Of a stretch of 64,000 nt of DNA, positions 35,065-43,347 are shown piece by piece. The notes below the pieces were generated by a model that searched no databases, was not told where the DNA came from, and saw only the letters and a list, made by a program, of their open reading frames with translations. The position numbers were made by a program, and so were the translations under genes. The stretch comes from Glutamicibacter sp. JL.03c (GTDB taxonomy: Bacteria > Actinomycetota > Actinomycetes > Actinomycetales > Micrococcaceae). The DNA lies in assembly GCF_025854375.1 (NCBI RefSeq), contig NZ_CP107575.1:2976001-3040000 (forward strand). The letters are read 5' to 3'. The number at the start of each line of letters is the position of its first letter. The first letter of the stretch is position 1.

Positions 35065-35085
35065 TGCGCCCGCTCAACGGGCGCA
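35065..35085 (-). promoter_or_regulatory. Hairpin abutting the xdhA Shine-Dalgarno site
   Basis: TGCGCCCG/CGGGCGCA, perfect 8-bp arms, loop of five, ending directly at the AGGAGG of xdhA. It lies in the 177-base gap between the NCS2 permease and xdhA. It may end part of the upstream transcripts or limit ribosome access. Confidence 0.4.
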
Positions 35086-35226
35086 CCATGAATGATTTGG
35101 ATACTGTGCGGGAAAAACCGCGCTTAGTGTCCGTGCGCGATCTGGCCCTTGGACCAGGCGATGCATTCACCCATGAGCAGTTTCTCCTTCATTCCCGTGC
35201 TGGACTCAAATATAACCCGGATCACA

Positions 35227-36711
35227 TCAACCCATCAGCAGGGTCAGCGGTCCTCGCGCGAAGTACACCAGGAAGCCGGCGGCCACGATCCACATCAGCG
35301 GGTGCACCTTCTTGTGCCGCCCGGCGGCGGTATTGACCACCACCCAGGCGATGAAGCCCGCGCCAATGCCGTTGGCGATCGAATAGGTCAACGGCATGGT
35401 GATCAGGGTCAGGAAGGCGGGCATGGCCGAGGAGAAGCGCTTGAAGTTGATCTCGCGGATCTGCGCGCACATCATGGTGCCCACCAGAACCAGCGCCGCC
35501 GCGGCCACTTCCATCGGCACCACCGAGGTCAGCGGCGTGAAGAACATGGAGCCCAGGAACAGCAGCCCGGTGATGACCGAGGCGAGCCCGGTGCGCGCGC
35601 CCTCGCCGATCCCGGCCGCCGAATCCACGTAAACCGTATTCGACGAGCTGGATCCAACACCTCCGGCCACCGCCCCCAGGCCCTCGATCACGAAGGCGGC
35701 CTTGAGCCGCGGGAATGTCCCGTCCTTGCTGGCCAGCCCGGCGTTCTTGGCCAGGCCGGTCATGGTGCCCATGGCGTCGAAGAAGTTCGTGAACACCAGG
35801 GTGAAGACCAGCATGGTCGCGGCCAGCACGCCGATCCGGCTGAAGGAGCCGAACAGGTCGAAGCCACCGGCCAGCGACAGGTCCGGCAGCGAGACGATCG
35901 TGCCCTGCAGCACCGGCATATTCAGGTGCCAACCGTGCGGGTTCGCTGCGCTGCTCGGCCCGATCTTGAACACCTGCTCGGCGATCACCGCCAGCACCGT
36001 GGAGATGACGATGCCGATCAGGATTCCGCCTTGCACCCCGCGGGCCACCAGCCCGCCCATGATCAGCAGGCCCAGCACGAAGATCATGGTCGGGATCGAA
36101 ACGATCGATCCGCCATCGCCCAGCTGCACCGGCGGTCCGGCTTCGGTGCGCGTGACAAAGCCGGAGTCCACAAAGCCGATGAAGGTGATGAACAGGCCGA
36201 TGCCCACCGTGATGGCGGCCTTCAGGTCCTTCGGGATAGCCCGGAAGATCGCGGTGCGGATGCCGGTCATCCCGAAGAGGACGATCAGCACGCCGTTGAT
36301 CACCACCAGGCCCATGGCTTCGGGCCAGGTGACTTCCTGCACCACCGAGACGGCCAGGAAGGAGTTCATTCCCAGTCCGGCGGCCAGGGCGAAGGGCAGG
36401 TTGGCAATCACCCCGAAGAGGATGGTCATCACCGCCGCGGTCAGCGAGGTCATCGCCCCGACCTGGGCGGCCGGCAGCCAGTTGCCGGCCACGTCCACCG
36501 GCGCGGCGTCGGGGCTGAAGCCGCCGATGATCAGCGGGTTCAGGATGACGATGTAGGCCATCGTGAAGAAGGTGACCAGCCCGCCGCGTACTTCGCGGCC
36601 CAGGGTGGATCCGCGTTGGCTGATGCTGAACAGCGAGTCCAGCAGTTTCCCGGCTCCGCCCGGTTGCGGCGCGGAGTTGGCAACGTCGTGCTTTTCGCTG
36701 AGCGTTGTCAT
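35227..36711 (-). CDS. NCS2/AzgA-type guanine-hypoxanthine permease
   Basis: A 494-residue membrane protein with about 12-14 helices. FFTMAYIVILNPLII, AAGLGMNSFLA and GIGLFITFIGFVDSG are typical of the AzgA/PbuG branch that imports guanine, hypoxanthine and adenine. It lies nine bases after the guanine deaminase gene and ahead of xdhABC, which fits uptake of purines for breakdown. Confidence 0.92.
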   Translation of the reverse strand: MTTLSEKHDVANSAPQPGGAGKLLDSLFSISQRGSTLGREVRGGLVTFFTMAYIVILNPLIIGGFSPDAAPVDVAGNWLPAAQVGAMTSLTAAVMTILFGVIANLPFALAAGLGMNSFLAVSVVQEVTWPEAMGLVVINGVLIVLFGMTGIRTAIFRAIPKDLKAAITVGIGLFITFIGFVDSGFVTRTEAGPPVQLGDGGSIVSIPTMIFVLGLLIMGGLVARGVQGGILIGIVISTVLAVIAEQVFKIGPSSAANPHGWHLNMPVLQGTIVSLPDLSLAGGFDLFGSFSRIGVLAATMLVFTLVFTNFFDAMGTMTGLAKNAGLASKDGTFPRLKAAFVIEGLGAVAGGVGSSSSNTVYVDSAAGIGEGARTGLASVITGLLFLGSMFFTPLTSVVPMEVAAAALVLVGTMMCAQIREINFKRFSSAMPAFLTLITMPLTYSIANGIGAGFIAWVVVNTAAGRHKKVHPLMWIVAAGFLVYFARGPLTLLMG

Positions 36712-36720
36712 GGCCGGCGC

Positions 36721-37206
36721 CTAGTAATCGGTGCGGGATTCCAGCGAGTCCCAAGCCTCGAATGGCCTGAGGTGTGCAACGGCGGCATCTTCGAAATGCC
36801 GCACCGGCATCAGGGCGTGGTCCGAGCCTGCCTCGAAGTATTCGTAGAACACCGCGTCGTCAAAGCCTGCCTTGGCGGCATCGTGGCGGTCGGCGGCGAA
36901 GTAGACCTTGGAGATGCGGGCCCAGAGCGAGGTGGCCAGGCACATCGGGCATGGTTCGCAACTGGTGTAGAGAACGCAGCCGCTCAGATCGAAGTTCTCC
37001 AGCGCGGCGGCAGCGGCGCGGATGGCGACCACTTCTGCGTGGGCCGAGGGGTCATGGCTGGCAGTGACCCGGTTGACTCCCTCGAAAACCTGTCCATCGG
37101 GGGTGACGACCACGGCGCCAAAGGGGCCCCCGGCATTCTGGACGTTCTGGGTGGCAAGGTTGATGGCCATCGAAAGATAGTCTTGGCCAGTGGTGTTAAC
37201 GCTCAT
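36721..37206 (-). CDS. guaD: Guanine deaminase, cytidine-deaminase fold
   Basis: A 161-residue zinc deaminase with HAEVVAI and CEPCPMC, the zinc-binding and proton-transfer residues, and the C-terminal FDDAVFYEYF region of bacterial GuaD. It turns guanine into xanthine, feeding xdhABC. GAGGAGA precedes the ATG at 37206; a longer frame adds ten doubtful residues. First gene of the purine operon. Confidence 0.9.
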   Translation of the reverse strand: MSVNTTGQDYLSMAINLATQNVQNAGGPFGAVVVTPDGQVFEGVNRVTASHDPSAHAEVVAIRAAAAALENFDLSGCVLYTSCEPCPMCLATSLWARISKVYFAADRHDAAKAGFDDAVFYEYFEAGSDHALMPVRHFEDAAVAHLRPFEAWDSLESRTDY

Positions 37207-37572
37207 CGCGTGTCTCCTCATGCTGTAGACAAGCACGAGGCATCATCCGGTGACCCGTGGTGATCCGGCCGTACTTGTCTGCTGAATTTATCAGTTGCAC
37301 GCCCGGTAGATAGCGACCCTGTCAGGGTGCCCGCCATAGACACGTATGAGAGTATCAGCGTGATCTGGGTCTCGCAATGTTTTTTGAGATTGTTTTTTCA
37401 CATTATGAATAATTGGCGATTTTCCGCGTTTCCATCGCATTACAAATCTCTATCGGCCCCAAAAGCGCACCCGTGAGTTTAAATTCCCCTCGGTGCAACA
37501 ACCATTGCACGTTCGTGAAATACCGCTTTGCCATGCTCTAAGCATCAGTTACCTGCGAAGGGAAAGAATGCC
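37207..37572. other. Divergent control region, guaD/narK-type transporter
   Basis: A 366-base non-coding stretch. The guaD side has an imperfect dyad GTAGACAAG (37225-37233) and CTTGTCTGC (37274-37282) around short ATCCGG repeats. The centre (37380-37450) is clearly AT-richer, as in promoters. The transporter side has GTGCAA-N6-TTGCAC (37493-37510). No RNA gene or small ORF was recognised. Confidence 0.6.
37493..37510 (+). promoter_or_regulatory. Palindromic operator candidate before the nitrate transporter
   Basis: Perfect 6-base arms GTGCAA and TTGCAC around CAACCA, about 60 bases before the GTG start. It does not match the GlnR consensus, so a dedicated regulator is more likely if it is functional. 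Confidence 0.4.
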
Positions 37573-38955
37573 GTGAGCTCACAAGTAGACCCGGGAACGC
37601 AACTGCGCACCGACACCGCACCATCCCTGGATATCCGCCCCGGACGATGGATCAACAACTGGACCCCCGAAGACCCTGCCTTCTGGAACAGCATCGGCCA
37701 AAGCACCGCCGGCCGCAACCTGAAGTGGTCGATCTTCGCCGAATTCCTCGGCTTCAGCGTCTGGCAGCTCTTTGCCATCGTGGTCGTCTACCTGCCCACC
37801 GCCGGCTTCGAATACAGCACCTCCCAGCTGTTCTGGCTGATCTCCATGCCAAGCCTGGTGGGCGCCACGCTGCGCATCCCCTACACCTTCATGGTCGCCC
37901 GTTTCGGCGGACGCAACTGGACCATCGTCTCCGCCCTGCTGCTGCTGATCCCGGCGGTCGGACTGAGCTTCGCCCTGGCCAACACCAGCACCTCCTTCGG
38001 CGTGATGCTGCTGCTGGCAGCGCTGACCGGCTTCGGCGGCGGAAACTTCGCCTCCTCGATGGCCAACATCACCCACTTCTATCCCGCCGCGCAAAAGGGC
38101 TGGGCCCTGGGCCTGAACGCCGCCGGTGGCAACCTCGGCGCCGCCGTCGCCCAGCTGCTGGTCCCGATCGCCATCACGATCTTCGCCGCCGGCTCGCTGC
38201 AGCTGCCCCTGGCCGGGGTCATCTGGATCCCGCTGATCCTCATCTCGGCCTTCGGCGCATGGCGCTGCATGCACAATCTGACCTCGGCCAAGTCCGATGT
38301 GCGCGGAGCGATCGCCTGCCTGAAGGAAAAGCACCTGTGGATCATCGCCTGCCTGTACGTGGGAACCTTCGGCTCGTTCATCGGATTCGCCGCCGTCTTC
38401 CCCAAGCTGATCGTTGATACCTTCCCCGACTTCTCCCGCATCCCGCTGGGCACCGCCACCCTTACCCTGGCCTTCCTCGGCCCGCTGGTCGGCTCGCTCT
38501 CCCGCCCTTACGGCGGCAAAATGGCCGACCGCCACGGCGGCGCGAAAATCACCGTGCTCTCGCTGGCCGCCATGGCGCTGATCACCGCGCTGGTCGTGGT
38601 GACCCTGCCGCTGGCCAACTTCTGGCTCTTCCTGGCCCTCTTCCTGATGCTCTTCGCCGCCACCGGCATCGGCAACGGATCCACCTACCGGATGATCCCG
38701 GCGGTCTTCGCCCTGGGCGTGGGCTCCAAGGGGGCCGAAGCATCACGCAAGTCGGCGGCCGCGCTCGGACTGATCTCCGCGATCGGCGCCTACGGCGGAT
38801 TCCTGATCCCGCAGGCACTGGGGCTGTCCATGTCCAGCGCCGGCTCCTACACCCCGGCATTCATCGTCTTCATCGCCGCCTACCTCGGGCTGATGCTGAT
38901 GACCTGGTTCAACTACGCTCGCCGCGGGACCCGATTCGCCCAGCATGGAGTCTAA
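37573..38955 (+). CDS. narK: Nitrate/nitrite MFS transporter (NarK/NasA type)
   Basis: A 460-residue major-facilitator protein with 12 helices. The nitrate signatures are visible: GFGGGNFASSMANITHFYP and AALGLISAIGAYGGFLIP (glycine-rich NNP-family helices). The GTG at 37573 follows GAAGGGA; the longer frame starts at an unlikely TTG. It is first of a run with nitrate reductase and takes nitrate in, or exchanges it for nitrite, for assimilation. Confidence 0.92.
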   Translation: MSSQVDPGTQLRTDTAPSLDIRPGRWINNWTPEDPAFWNSIGQSTAGRNLKWSIFAEFLGFSVWQLFAIVVVYLPTAGFEYSTSQLFWLISMPSLVGATLRIPYTFMVARFGGRNWTIVSALLLLIPAVGLSFALANTSTSFGVMLLLAALTGFGGGNFASSMANITHFYPAAQKGWALGLNAAGGNLGAAVAQLLVPIAITIFAAGSLQLPLAGVIWIPLILISAFGAWRCMHNLTSAKSDVRGAIACLKEKHLWIIACLYVGTFGSFIGFAAVFPKLIVDTFPDFSRIPLGTATLTLAFLGPLVGSLSRPYGGKMADRHGGAKITVLSLAAMALITALVVVTLPLANFWLFLALFLMLFAATGIGNGSTYRMIPAVFALGVGSKGAEASRKSAAALGLISAIGAYGGFLIPQALGLSMSSAGSYTPAFIVFIAAYLGLMLMTWFNYARRGTRFAQHGV

Positions 38956-38956
38956 G

Positions 38957-41071
38957 ATGACCGCCACACACTGCCCCTACTGCGCCCTGCAGTGCGGCAT
39001 CACCCTTCAAGGCCCGGCCGGCGCAACCACCCTGGGCGGCCGGGACTTCGAAACCAATGGCGGGGCCCTGTGCCGCAAAGGCTTCAGCGCCGCCAAGCTG
39101 CTGGGCCACCCCGATCGCATCACCTCCCCGCTGCTGCGCCAGGCCGATGGCAGTTTCACCGCCATCGGCTGGGACACCGCACTGGATCTGGTGGCTGGCA
39201 AAGCCCGCGGCATCCGCGAAGAGTCGGGGGCCGACGCCGTCGCGATGTTCGGCTCCGGCTCGCTGACCAACGAAAAGGCCTACCAGATGGGCAAGTTCGC
39301 CCGCCTGGCCCTGGGCACCTCGCGGATCGACTACAACGGGCGATTCTGCATGTCCTCCGCGGCCGCCGGCACCAACAGGGCCTTCGGGCTGGACCGCGGG
39401 CTGCCCTTCCCGCTGGCCGACCTGGATGACGCAGGAATGATCCTGATGCTCGGCTCCAACGTCGCCGACACCATGCCGCCCTTCGTCCGGCACCTGCAAA
39501 CCGTGCGGGAACGCGGCGGGCTGATCGTGGTTGATCCCCGCCGATCGGCCACCGCCAAGCTCAGCGCCGACGGCGCCGGATGGCACCTGCAGCCCACCCC
39601 GGCTACCGACCTGCAGCTGCTGCTGGGCCTGGCCCACGTGGTCATCGCCGAATCCCTGATGGACACCGATTACCTCGCCGCACGCACCACCGGGCTCCAG
39701 GTACTGCGCTCGTCGGTGGCCGCCTGGTGGCCGGAGCGCACCGCAAAAATCACCGGTGTTCCCGCCGATCGCATCCGCCGCACCGCCCGTGCCCTGGCCG
39801 CCGCCGCCCGCGAAGCCAAGAATGGCGGCCACCCGGTGTACATCCTCACCGGCCGCGGCATCGAACAGCACTCCAACGGCACCGACACCGTCACCGCCGC
39901 CATCAACCTCGCCCTGCTCCTGGGCCTGCCCGGAACCCTGGCCGGGGGCTACGGCACCATCACCGGCCAGGGCAATGGCCAGGGCGGCCGCGAACACGGC
40001 CAGAAATGCGACCAGCTGCCCGGCTACCGCAAGATCGCCGACCCGGAACACCGCGCCCAGGTGGCCAAGGCCTGGGGCGTTGACCCCAAGATCATTCCCG
40101 GCCCCGGCATCCCGGCAGTGCAGCTGCTCACTTCCCTGGGCACCGAGGGCGGGCCGCGCATGCTGATGGTCCACGGCGCCAACCCTGTGGTCTCCGCCCC
40201 GGATGCCACCCAGATCCTTGCCGCACTGCGCCGCCTGGACTTCCTGGTGGTCGCCGACTTCTTCCTCTCCGAAACCGCCGCCGAAGCCCACCTGGTGCTC
40301 CCGGTCCTGCAGTGGGCCGAAGAGGAAGGCACCATGACCAACCTGGAGGGCCGGATCCTGCGCCGCCGCGCCGCGATCGAGGCACCCGGCGAGGCCAAAA
40401 GCGAATTGTGGATCTTCTCCCAATTGGCCCGACGGCTGCAGGCCCCGGGCACCTTCTCCGCTAGCGCCGCCGAGGTGTTCGAGGAACTGAAGCTCGCCTC
40501 GTCCGGCGGGATCGCCGACTACTCCGGCGTGGACTGGCACGACGTGGACCAGGGCGCGGCGATCTACTGGCCCTGCCCCGAAGGCAGCGCGATCAGCACC
40601 GAACGCGGTGCCCGCAATGGCACTCCGCGGCTGTTCCTCGACCGCTTCGCGCACCCGGATGGCAAGGCGAAGATCCTCGCGGTCCACGCCCCGAATACCA
40701 TGCCGGCCAAGCAGATCTCGCTGGTCACCGGCCGCCTGCTGGAGCACTACCAGTCCGGCGCGCAGACCCGCCGCGTAGACGAGCTGGCCGCGGCCGCCCC
40801 GGAAGCCGCTCTGGAAATCCACCCGAGCACCGCCTTGGCCCACCGCATCAGCGATGGCCAGATGGTGAAGGTCTCCAACCAGCGCGGCACCACCATCGTG
40901 CGCGCCAAGCTCACCGCTGACATGCGGCTGGACACCGTGTTCCTGCCCTTCCACTATCCCCGGGACGGCACCGCCAACCTGCTGACCAGCCCGAGCGTGG
41001 ACCCGTTCAGCTCGATGCCCGAATTTAAGCATGCCCATGTGTCTCTGAACCCGATCGAGGGAGAATCATGA
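38957..41071 (+). CDS. Assimilatory nitrate reductase, molybdopterin subunit
   Basis: A 704-residue DMSO-reductase-family enzyme. The [4Fe-4S] ligands are Cys6, Cys9, Cys13 and Cys39, and the molybdopterin-guanine-dinucleotide domains follow, with GRFCMSSAAAGTNRAFG providing the Cys molybdenum ligand and GQGNGQGGREHG typical of the NasA/NasC branch. It reduces nitrate to nitrite in the cytoplasm. The start at 38957 is preferred to one four codons earlier because GGAG is six bases upstream. Electrons probably come from the next gene product, which overlaps by four bases. Confidence 0.93.
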   Translation: MTATHCPYCALQCGITLQGPAGATTLGGRDFETNGGALCRKGFSAAKLLGHPDRITSPLLRQADGSFTAIGWDTALDLVAGKARGIREESGADAVAMFGSGSLTNEKAYQMGKFARLALGTSRIDYNGRFCMSSAAAGTNRAFGLDRGLPFPLADLDDAGMILMLGSNVADTMPPFVRHLQTVRERGGLIVVDPRRSATAKLSADGAGWHLQPTPATDLQLLLGLAHVVIAESLMDTDYLAARTTGLQVLRSSVAAWWPERTAKITGVPADRIRRTARALAAAAREAKNGGHPVYILTGRGIEQHSNGTDTVTAAINLALLLGLPGTLAGGYGTITGQGNGQGGREHGQKCDQLPGYRKIADPEHRAQVAKAWGVDPKIIPGPGIPAVQLLTSLGTEGGPRMLMVHGANPVVSAPDATQILAALRRLDFLVVADFFLSETAAEAHLVLPVLQWAEEEGTMTNLEGRILRRRAAIEAPGEAKSELWIFSQLARRLQAPGTFSASAAEVFEELKLASSGGIADYSGVDWHDVDQGAAIYWPCPEGSAISTERGARNGTPRLFLDRFAHPDGKAKILAVHAPNTMPAKQISLVTGRLLEHYQSGAQTRRVDELAAAAPEAALEIHPSTALAHRISDGQMVKVSNQRGTTIVRAKLTADMRLDTVFLPFHYPRDGTANLLTSPSVDPFSSMPEFKHAHVSLNPIEGES

Positions 41072-42534
41072 AGCGCCCTGAACAGATGGTGATCATCGGC
41101 TTCGGCCCGGTCGCCGCCTCACTGGTCGAGGGCCTGCTGCCTTCGGTGGCCGCCGGCGACTGCGAACTGACCGTGGTCAGCGCCGAAGAGCACCTGGCCT
41201 ACAACCGGGTCATGCTTGCCGAACTGGCGATCGGCGCCGCGCAGTTCGAGCACCTGCGCATGGTCGACGCCGCGCGCCTGGTCAACGCCGGAGTGAAGCT
41301 TCGACTCGGCGCCCAGGCCACCGGCGTGGACCGGGCACGGCGCCGGGTGCTGATCCGCGGCCAGGAACCGGTGTCCTATGACCGGCTGGTGTTCGCCACC
41401 GGCGCCCGCGCCATGATCCCCACCCTGAACGGGCTGAACTTCGATCCGCATGCCGATGCCGAACTGCCCGAGGGCGTTTTCGCCCTGCGCACCGTGCACG
41501 ACGCGCAGAAATTGCGCAGCGCCTTGGCCGCCGAACGCCGGGTGCTCATCCTCGGCGGCGGCATCCTGGGCATCGAGGCCGCGCTGGCCATCGCCGCCGC
41601 GGGCGGTTCGCCCACGCTGATCCACCATGGCGCCGCCCCGCTGGGCCGCGTGGTGGATGCCGACGGCGGAGCCCTGCTCACCCGCTGCCTGAAACAGGCC
41701 GGAGTGGAAGTGATTTCCGGGGTCAAGGCCACCGGAATCACCAAGGACGACAACGGCTTCAGCGCCCTGTCCACCTCCACCCACGGGCAGATCCCCGGCG
41801 GCGCCCTGCTGATTTCCACCGGCGTCCGCGCCCGGACCGAGCTCGCCGCAGGCTGTGGCCTGGCCGTGGGCCGCGGCATCAAGACCAACCAGTTCCTCTG
41901 CGCCGATACCGAACAGCGCATCTACGCGCTCGGAGATTGCGCCGAGGTCGATGGCCAGCCGCCGGTCGGCCTGCTCGCCCCGGGCTGGGCCCAAGCCAGC
42001 TGGCTGGCGCAGCACCTGTCCACCGATGCCGAACTCCCGGCCCCGGATTTTTCCGCCTCCGACGTGCTCATGCTCAAGGGCCAGGGCATCGAGGTGGCCG
42101 CCGCCGGCGATATCAGCGCCGGCTTCTGGGACCGTCCCGAACTGCAAGCCACGATCTTCGCCGACCCCGCCTCCGGCCGCTATCTGAAGATCGTCACGGA
42201 CAACGATGTGGTCACCGGATTCCTGTCCATCGGCCTGCCGCAGACCAGCGCGGAGCTGATCCTCGCCTACGAACGCGGCTCGGCACTGCCCCAGGACCGC
42301 TCCACCCTGCTGCGCCTGGATGACCCTGCCGTCGATCCGGCCTCCTCGGTCCCTAGCGACGAGGACCAATTGTGCCGTTGCTCCGGAGCCACCTACGGAC
42401 AGGTCGCGCATGCGGTCTCCGAAGGCTGCACCACCGTGGCCCAGGTGGGCGAATCCTGCCGCGCGGGCACCGGGTGCGGCGGCTGCAAGTCGAAGATCGA
42501 GGAACTGCTGAAAAAAGCACCCGCCTTGGCGTAG
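41068..42534 (+). CDS. NAD(P)H-dependent electron-transfer subunit of nitrate reductase
   Basis: A 488-residue flavoprotein. Two Rossmann motifs, VIIGFGPVAASLVEGLL (FAD) and ILGGGILGIEAALAIA (NAD(P)H), are followed by ALGDCAEV and a C-terminal BFD-like [2Fe-2S] domain with LCRCSGAT and CRAGTGCGGC. This resembles NasB of Bacillus and the front of NirB. It likely passes electrons from NAD(P)H to the catalytic subunit. ATGA overlap with the preceding gene. Confidence 0.88.
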   Translation: MKRPEQMVIIGFGPVAASLVEGLLPSVAAGDCELTVVSAEEHLAYNRVMLAELAIGAAQFEHLRMVDAARLVNAGVKLRLGAQATGVDRARRRVLIRGQEPVSYDRLVFATGARAMIPTLNGLNFDPHADAELPEGVFALRTVHDAQKLRSALAAERRVLILGGGILGIEAALAIAAAGGSPTLIHHGAAPLGRVVDADGGALLTRCLKQAGVEVISGVKATGITKDDNGFSALSTSTHGQIPGGALLISTGVRARTELAAGCGLAVGRGIKTNQFLCADTEQRIYALGDCAEVDGQPPVGLLAPGWAQASWLAQHLSTDAELPAPDFSASDVLMLKGQGIEVAAAGDISAGFWDRPELQATIFADPASGRYLKIVTDNDVVTGFLSIGLPQTSAELILAYERGSALPQDRSTLLRLDDPAVDPASSVPSDEDQLCRCSGATYGQVAHAVSEGCTTVAQVGESCRAGTGCGGCKSKIEELLKKAPALA

Positions 42535-42559
42535 GACACTCCGCGGCACCCAGCAAAAA

Positions 42560-42587
42560 ACACCGGGACGATTTCTCGTCCCGGTGT
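42560..42587 (+). terminator. Terminator of the nitrate operon
   Basis: Perfect 12-bp stem (42560-42571 with 42576-42587), loop TTTC, followed by a T-rich run (TCTTTATTGTTTT). A-rich upstream, so it can also end nirD. Confidence 0.9.
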
Positions 42588-42617
42588 TCTTTATTGTTTT
42601 CGAGGTCGCTGCGAGCG

Positions 42618-42992
42618 CTAGAACTGTTCCATCCACAACTGCCCGTCGCCCTCGATGAGCTGGTGCATCGGCAGGGCCGGCGAATCGGCGTTCAGGCAGG
42701 CGCCGGTATCCAAGCGGAATACCTCCTTGTGCAGCGGGCAGGCGATGGTCGCTACCGGCTGGCCGTCAACCACGGTGCTGCCCAGGATGCCGCGGGCCAT
42801 GACCTTGGCGCCGGTGGTCGGGCAGTGGTGCGAGGACGCGTAGAAAGCATTGGCATCGGTGCGGAACAGGGCCAGCTGGGCGCCTTTGAGCAGCAGGGCT
42901 TCGCCCCAGCCTGGCTCAAGCTCTTCGCTGCGGCATACCGGGGCGAAGGCCGGCGTCGTATCCACGGTCTTTTCTGCGAGGTTCAGGCTCAT
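42618..42992 (-). CDS. nirD: Nitrite reductase small subunit
   Basis: A 124-residue Rieske-like NirD protein. A CPLHKE segment keeps the second C-x2-H pair, and HHCPTTGAKVMARG holds only part of the first pair, so a full Rieske cluster is doubtful, as is normal for NirD. It works with NirB in NAD(P)H nitrite reduction. ATG 42992 has AGGA eight bases upstream. It is unusual in that it is divergent from nirB, not behind it. Confidence 0.88.
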   Translation of the reverse strand: MSLNLAEKTVDTTPAFAPVCRSEELEPGWGEALLLKGAQLALFRTDANAFYASSHHCPTTGAKVMARGILGSTVVDGQPVATIACPLHKEVFRLDTGACLNADSPALPMHQLIEGDGQLWMEQF

Positions 42993-43347
42993 GAACATCG
43001 TCCTTAGGTAGTTGTTCGCTGATATACCGAGCCTAGAAGTTCCATGTTTCGCCCAAGGCCGTGGGCAGTTGCCAGTCGGTAAACCCTGGCTAACAGCCGC
43101 ACCGTCCATGGTGAAATCCCGAATCGCCCGGAACACCGGGGTTTTTCGACCATGGCCCTGGCCCGCGCTTTACGCGGCTGAAATCCATGATTCCACCATG
43201 TTTCGCAGGTTTAACCGGGTGCCCGATGCTTGGGGAAGAGATTTACATCCGCCGAAACACAAGAGAAATTGCCCGGCAAAAACGGCTTTCTAGGCTGTAA
43301 CCAAGAACCTGTTACATCCCGTTTCCCAGCGAAAGTCGAAATAGATC
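42993..43347. other. Divergent control region nirD/nirB
   Basis: A 355-base non-coding stretch. It holds a TATAT box ahead of nirD (near 43020-43026), two copies of TTACATCC (43243-43250, 43312-43319), and the palindrome TGTAAC-N9-GTTACA (43296-43316). No RNA gene or short ORF was recognised. Confidence 0.55.
43296..43316 (+). promoter_or_regulatory. Palindromic operator candidate before nirB
   Basis: TGTAAC (43296-43301) and GTTACA (43311-43316) are perfect mirror arms over nine bases, 32 bases before the nirB ATG. Each arm holds a GTnAC half like the GlnR box, but the usual GAAAC partner is not at six bases, so GlnR is only possible. Confidence 0.45.

Noticed and set aside
35088-35240. A short forward frame beginning MNDLDTVREKPRLVSV
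   Set aside because: Its first 47 codons look somewhat protein-like, but there is no clear ribosome site, no recognised family, and it runs into antisense of the permease gene; it lies in the xdhA leader.
35149-37263. A 704-codon open frame antisense to the permease and guaD genes
   Set aside because: His/Gln/Arg/Gly-rich nonsense composition; the sense strand encodes two recognised proteins.
37207-37300. A purine riboswitch before guaD
   Set aside because: The dyad arms are present but the three-way junction core of known purine riboswitches was not found, and such switches are rare in actinobacteria.
38909-41038. A 709-codon open frame antisense to the nitrate reductase gene
   Set aside because: Shadow of a high-GC gene with recognised molybdopterin motifs on the other strand.
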